In this document: positions 63,329 through 64,000 of the stretch, one piece after another
Layout: each line of letters starts with the position of its first letter
Position numbering within the stretch: the stretch's first letter is position 1
Assembly (NCBI RefSeq): GCF_024713945.1
Contig: NC_134677.1
Span: forward strand, 1,429,001 to 1,493,000
Reading direction: 5' to 3'
DNA length: 64,000 nt
Source of the DNA: Dermatophagoides farinae
Taxonomy: Eukaryota > Arthropoda > Arachnida > Sarcoptiformes > Pyroglyphidae
Position numbers and translations under genes: made by a program
Notes under the pieces: generated by a model
What the model was told of the DNA's origin: nothing
The model's database searches: none
The model's input: the letters and a program-made list of their open reading frames with translations, nothing else

Positions 63329-63529
63329 ATGAACATGGATAAAATTCGTTTGGCTAAAGTATCAAAAGTTTTGGGTCGTACTGGCTCACAAGGACAATGT
63401 ACACAAGTTCGTGTAGAATTTTTGGATGAATCATATCGTTCAATCATACGAAATGTTAAAGGACCAGTTCGTGAGGGTGATATTCTTACCCTATTGGAAT
63501 CGGAACGTGAAGCCAGAAGATTACGTTAG
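63329..63529 (+). CDS. RPS28: ribosomal protein eS28
   Basis: A single coding exon of 66 residues. From residue 10 on it is nearly identical to the universal eS28: [20 protein letters not shown], then [20 protein letters not shown] and the terminal [11 protein letters not shown]. It is a small OB-fold protein of the 40S head near the mRNA exit. Two possible start codons exist, at 63329 and 63335 ([11 protein letters not shown]). The first is listed; either gives a protein slightly shorter than the human 69 residues. A 5' UTR intron and TOP-like promoter precede it. Polyadenylation-like AATAAA is near 63597. Confidence 0.97.
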   Translation: MNMDKIRLAKVSKVLGRTGSQGQCTQVRVEFLDESYRSIIRNVKGPVREGDILTLLESEREARRLR

Positions 63530-63804
63530 GCATTTTTTTTTTTGATAGGAATATTTTTATCATTATAAAAACGAAAATAATGATCAAATAATTTGAAAAT
63601 AAATGGAATAATTTTTTTTCCTATTCACACATCGAGTTTACCTAGTCTTTTCTTTTTTTTTTTTTTTTTTGGTTTTTAAAAGCCCAAATATCTTGTGATC
63701 AATGAAATCATTGATTTGATAAAAATCACGATTTCTATTGTCACAGTCGCTGTGTACATATGTCTGTGTTTCGAGATCATCGATGTGATTGATATATTTA
63801 TAAA

Positions 63805-64000
63805 ATGATGACGCCTTTTCGTACATCATTGAAATATGTGACCAAAGAATCTTTGATTCTTCATCGGTCATTATCATCATCATCATCAGCATCATTATCA
63901 TCATTAACGAAACAAAAACCAAAAACAAACAATGATGCTAATTTTCAACCATTATTGGATACATTTGGACGTCGTCATGATTATCTTCGAATTTCATTAA
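63805..64000 (+). CDS. MOCS1: MOCS1/MoaA molybdenum cofactor enzyme, 5' end only
   Basis: The first 65 codons are present and the window edge cuts the gene. Two adjacent ATG codons start the frame at 63805. The leader (about 50 residues, basic and Ser-rich, MMTPFRTSLKYVTKESLILH) looks like a mitochondrial targeting peptide. It is followed by PLLDTFGRRHDYLRISL, the conserved opening of the radical SAM enzyme MoaA/MOCS1A just before its CxxxCxxC cluster motif, which would lie beyond the edge. In the family this enzyme, with MoaC activity, converts GTP to cyclic pyranopterin monophosphate. The call rests on this one segment. It starts 275 bp after RPS28 on the same strand. Confidence 0.85.
   Translation, partial: MMTPFRTSLKYVTKESLILHRSLSSSSSASLSSLTKQKPKTNNDANFQPLLDTFGRRHDYLRISL

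Noticed and set aside
63638-63928. 96-codon minus-strand frame over the MOCS1 start
   Set aside because: The plus strand gives a targeting leader and the conserved MoaA opening; the minus frame is Met/Asp/Lys low complexity.

Overview
This is eukaryotic, arthropod-type nuclear DNA. It is strongly AT-rich and full of short microsatellites ((CA)n, (GAT)n, (CAA)n, poly-A/T). Genes carry many 55-90 bp introns with GTAAGT/GTATGT donors, and the proteins have Gln, Asn, His and Ser homopolymers. The overall look best fits a compact mite genome such as an astigmatid (dust-mite-like) mite; the taxon is an inference from style and gene content, not from a search. I see no transposase, reverse transcriptase, CRISPR array, tRNA or rRNA gene.

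Left third (1-22 kb): a three-exon gene spreads over 16.6 kb on the + strand. Its spliced 718-residue product is mostly low-complexity but holds a motif (IGRELRQISYEF) that closely matches the BH3 helix of vertebrate BIM (BCL2L11), followed by a short hydrophobic stretch. I consider this candidate BH3-only cell-death protein the most interesting item in the window. Convergent to it is a one-exon gene for an unrecognised single-pass, Lys- and Gln-rich membrane protein (21.1-22.3 kb).

Middle (23.7-51.4 kb): an FSTL4/5-like secreted protein (nine exons, with a one-base frameshift in Ig domain 2), a Golgi polypeptide GalNAc-transferase, an unrecognised Lys/Pro-rich protein, a CABLES cyclin-box protein, and a small spliced 83-residue ORF upstream of CABLES. 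Multi-kilobase noncoding spacers of simple repeats separate most of these.

Right end (54.4-64 kb) is a dense housekeeping cluster: CCDC12 (spliceosome), NDUFB4 (complex I), an endosomal NHE6/7/9-type Na+/H+ exchanger, FAU (ubiquitin-like-RPS30 fusion), TFIIA-gamma, mitochondrial uS12m (MRPS12), RPS28, and the 5' end of MOCS1 (MoaA-type molybdenum cofactor enzyme), cut by the window edge. Two divergent pairs (NHE/FAU and TFIIA-gamma/MRPS12) share short intergenic regions that probably act as bidirectional promoters. FAU and RPS28 have pyrimidine-rich TOP-like starts.

Exon models were built by hand from splice signals, frame continuity and recalled family patterns. All listed multi-exon models close in frame, except for the single-base break noted in the FSTL gene.
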